Of a stretch of DNA of 64,000 nt, positions 61,089 to 64,000 are shown piece after piece (position 1 is the stretch's first letter; each line of letters begins with the position of its first letter). This DNA is from Paramecium tetraurelia (lineage: Eukaryota; Ciliophora; Oligohymenophorea; Peniculida; Parameciidae). Made by a program: the position numbers and the translations under genes. The stretch spans positions 310,001-374,000 of the forward strand of contig NW_001799322.1 in the NCBI RefSeq assembly GCF_000165425.1. The letters are read 5' to 3'. Below the pieces are notes generated by a model. The model made no database searches and was not told the origin of the DNA. It saw only the letters and a program-made list of their open reading frames with translations.

Positions 61089-61716
61089 ATGGAAACAGAA
61101 TCTAAAATATAACAAAGCCTCTTAATTTTGCGATAAGTCTCCCCTCCAGTATTTGGATCATTGCATCATAACAGAACTCCTAATTTGGATTAATTGGACT
61201 AACTTGCATAAATCTCAGTAATGAGGAGAAAGAAATCAAATGATCCCCACAAAACCGAACCCATCTACACTGACATCCGCAGTAAATCATTCATAAAATT
61301 AGGAAAATACAATAAAATAGAAAGAAGAAATCAACAAAATAATTAAAACTAAGTAACCCTCATTGCCATACTTGCCCAAAAAATAAAAAGAATTTTATAA
61401 TAAATGGTACATACCTTATGATTAGAGGTATCTTTAAAAGCCTGATGTAGTGGAATAGCAATATTAAGGTATTTATGTCTATCTTCAACTTTTAGATGAA
61501 TTGCACTTTTATAAAAATATGCATAATATGTATGTACAGTATAATCCATTCGATCAAAAGCTACCTGATGATCTTATCAAAAAGATTGGTTACAAAGAGA
61601 GAACAGAGGCACTCAAAGAAATATTGAAAGGGCAGAAGTAGATAATTGAATTTAAAAGGTTTTTATTCATGATCATTACGTAGGAATTTAGAAAAAGAAA
61701 AATAAAGGGTTCCTGA
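61089..61716 (+). CDS. Hypothetical protein, about 200 aa
   Basis: ATG at 61089 to TGA 61714-61716, with a 19-nt intron at about 61409-61427 and perhaps a 27-nt one near 61469. The N-terminal half is basic and Ser/Asn-rich (VMRRKKSNDPHKTEPIYTD, GKYNKIERRN). The C-terminal half is helical and charged (PFDQKLPDDLIKKIGYKERT, ALKEILKGQKQIIEFKRF). No domain is recognised. The exact splicing is uncertain because the 19-nt intron is at the lower limit of size. Confidence 0.55.
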
Positions 61717-62015
61717 ATTTATAAAATAATTAGTAGACTCTGATAAAAAAAAATAAAAAAAAAAGTCATACTCATGAAGTTTTTTAGTATTTATTTCATT
61801 ATTCACAAACTGTTTCAATAATTATAATTCAACTTATACAAATTTATAATTAGGAATTTGTCCCTACACTTTTAGTCTTCGATTATTTTGCACTTCAATT
61901 AGGTGAAATTAAGTGATATATTTATTTTCAATATTTCTTATGATTTTTATATAAAGTTTAATGAAATTTAATTTAATTTGATAAAAAGATAATTTGTTTA
62001 ATTATAAAATAATAA

Positions 62016-64000
62016 TCAATTATCATCTTCAACATCATCATGTTCCTCATCATCTTCTTTTATGATGGGTTATGTAACTGGATCAGTAATTAAAGTAGTA
62101 GAGAAGATTAATTCAAATAAATTTTTTTAATCTTAAATGTGCTTCTTTTTATTGAGAGGAGGTGGGAACATAGGATCAATAGCAATTCGGATTGAATTTT
62201 CAATAAGATGCGAAATTAACCTAGCTAAAAGTGGACAGCATGTTTCCAAACAAGGATTAGTATTCACTTCGATAAGCCAAGGTTTCATATCTTAATCAAT
62301 CATATAATCTAATCCAAATAATTCAAAAGTGTAAAAATGTCGATTTGGATCTAAGTGTTGATATGTCGCTTTTACAATGTCAGTACTTAACTTTTTAAGT
62401 TATTCAATTATTATTGAAAAATTGTAATTATGATTATCCTGTAAGTATTTTTAAAACTCATTAAAAGACACCTAAATTAGATATTATTTAATTACTTTAT
62501 TGCCAGTTTCATATTTTCCATAATTTTAATTCTTCTTCTAAACTGCATCATTGGTTAAATGAGTAAATTTGTCTTCCACATCATCCAATGAGAACTCTTT
62601 GCAACTCGTTCTGATATACCCCTCCTGATACCAATAGGCTTTGAATTTATTATTGATGCTGGTCATCAATATATAGCATCTAATATCAAACTTTCTTTTA
62701 TTGTAGAGAAGAGGTTTCTCCATATACTTTTGAACAATAAAGGTTTTTTTCATTCCATTATGATGATTCGTGGATTGAGAAATAATTGATTTTACCTTTT
62801 GAATTGAATTTGCCACTTAAATGCCGTTCCCTCTATTCGATGACTCCCCTGGTTTTACTATCCACAGATTTACATTCTGTGTTTAAGCATACTATTCAAA
62901 TTCTAAGTAAGCAGGATCATTTGGACCTGTTTAGACATGATACGTAAGCGGTATAAATTAAAAGGGATCCTCATTTCGAGAAATATAGTAATTTTTCATA
63001 TTATAAAAGAGGGCCTTTTTATTGCACACTTAAAAATTACATTCTAAATGATTATGTACTTTCAAACTAGCACTCTAATTAAATATCGAGTATTCTGAGT
63101 CTTCAATTTTATATTTCAATTTGTCATTTACTTATTTCTTCTACAATTTACTAAATACAGCCAACTCTAATTGCTACTTTTATAATTGTTCATAATGTGC
63201 TTATTTTCGTAATTAAGTCCAATAGAAATTCATGTCTTCACTAGGTTAATCAATCAATATCCACCATGGTCTTTATTTCAGACTCTATCTGATCAATACT
63301 CCATTGTTACCCTTAGTCACAAAAGCCTTATAGATGGCTCTATCGGGAGGTTAAACACTTAAATTATTTGATAGTGCCATAAGAATGGGAAATTCATTTT
63401 ATTCAAATATTATATTGCTATCCTCATTTTTAGAAGTTATTGCTCTTTTAATTGAAAATTATTTTTAAGGAATCAATCTAATATCTTTCTTACTTCTTTC
63501 CTAAGAATGTGATTCAGTAGGTACATCAATAAAACTTTTTTTTACGAATAGTTTCATCTCACTAGCTTTTCTAGTTTAAATTTCTATTTTTGGAGGATAA
63601 GAAATAACAGTTGGTAAAAATTAAGGAGTGCATTAAGAACAGGTTTTCAATTATTGTTGTTATTCTTATTATTTATTAATGAGTTCGACAAATTGTTGAA
63701 ACCCTTTGAGTTTTATCGCATTCACTTTCGGCTGATGTTATCGAATTGGTTATTAAAAGGCAACATCTTGAAATTTCTAATTGCCCTTTATATACAAAAA
63801 TTCCAAATCAGGTTTCAGCATCAAAATATAAAAATAATAATAATTGTCAGTTCTATAATAATTATACTATATAAAGATAATATCGCAATTCATAAAAAAT
63901 TCTTTATTTTCAATTGTCTATGGCTTAAAGAAACACATATTGCTTGATTGATCAATAGATTTAGTTCTTATTATAGTGGTTTTTGGTTAATAATATTGAA
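62016..64000 (-). CDS. Tubulin-tyrosine-ligase-like enzyme (TTLL), N-terminus beyond right edge
   Basis: The minus strand stays open to base 64000 after removal of a 32-nt intron at 63327-63358; TGA at 62016. TTLL landmarks: KGNNGVLIRQSLKQRPWW, LWIVKPGESSNRGNGI, FIVQKYMEKPLLYNKRKFDIRCYIL, FTHLTNDAV, FELFGLDYM and WLIEVNTNPCLE, the ATP-grasp metal-binding motif. An acidic tail (DDEEHDDVEDDN) ends the protein. TTLLs add glutamate or glycine chains (or tyrosine) to tubulin; which one cannot be read here, though the long N-terminal region argues against plain TTL. The N-terminal region upstream of the intron is Gln-rich and may include further exons. Confidence 0.92.

Overview
The window reads as macronuclear DNA of a Paramecium-type ciliate. 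In nearly every gene TAA and TAG are read through as glutamine and only TGA stops. Introns are tiny (about 19-32 nt, mostly GTA...TAG) and genes are packed head to tail with gaps of tens of bases. The DNA is AT-rich throughout. A reader using the standard code sees only fragments, so all gene models here were rebuilt by hand with TGA as sole stop and with short introns removed. Exon junctions are inferred from frame and, where a family is known, from conserved motifs. No computation was run.

Layout. 0-4.9 kb: minus-strand coiled-coil gene running off the left edge, then an atypical kinase with DVN in place of DFG, a hypothetical protein and a second kinase. 5.8-8.1 kb: a plus-strand pseudokinase fused to MORN repeats. 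8.1-11.5 kb: two coiled-coil proteins, a hypothetical and a CMGC-like kinase, all minus. 11.9-16.2 kb, plus: ribosomal proteins eL19 (frame damaged) and uS11, a coiled-coil protein, a RhoGAP and a small membrane protein. 16.2-20.1 kb, minus: a TRIM-like RING/B-box/Kelch protein and a multi-span membrane protein. 20.5-25.6 kb, plus: an RRM protein and condensin subunit CAP-D2. 25.8-29.2 kb, minus: chromodomain protein, DNA polymerase eta, Rab11-type GTPase. 29.2-36.9 kb: MAPKKK, several unassigned genes and a cyclic-nucleotide-binding protein. 37.4-40.6 kb, minus: an HPt-like protein without the histidine, a coiled-coil protein and a decaying MAPKK pseudogene. 40.6-42.3 kb, plus: SNF1/AMPK-like kinase with KA1 tail. 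42.3-48.5 kb, minus: GCN5 acetyltransferase, LMBD2, TMEM230, a small membrane protein and a degenerate histidine kinase. 48.8-54.2 kb: OSBP with PH domain (plus), eIF2A and an FLVCR-like transporter (minus). 54.2-64 kb: an E2 ubiquitin-conjugating pseudogene, a SAXO-like microtubule protein, a DnaJ protein, a sugar transporter, a CDPK, a hypothetical and a TTLL tubulin ligase running off the right edge.

The genes do not form one pathway. Signalling is heavily represented: seven kinase or kinase-like coding genes plus a kinase pseudogene, Rab11, RhoGAP, CNBD, and two proteins that look like two-component parts without their phospho-accepting histidines. Chromatin and DNA maintenance (CAP-D2, chromodomain protein, GCN5, Pol eta) and cilium/microtubule proteins (SAXO-like, TTLL) are also present. 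The most unusual items are the degenerate histidine kinase and HPt-like protein, the pseudokinase-MORN fusion, the kinase with DVN for DFG, two gene copies caught decaying (MAPKK and E2), the frame lesion in eL19, and divergent start codons only 11 bp apart.
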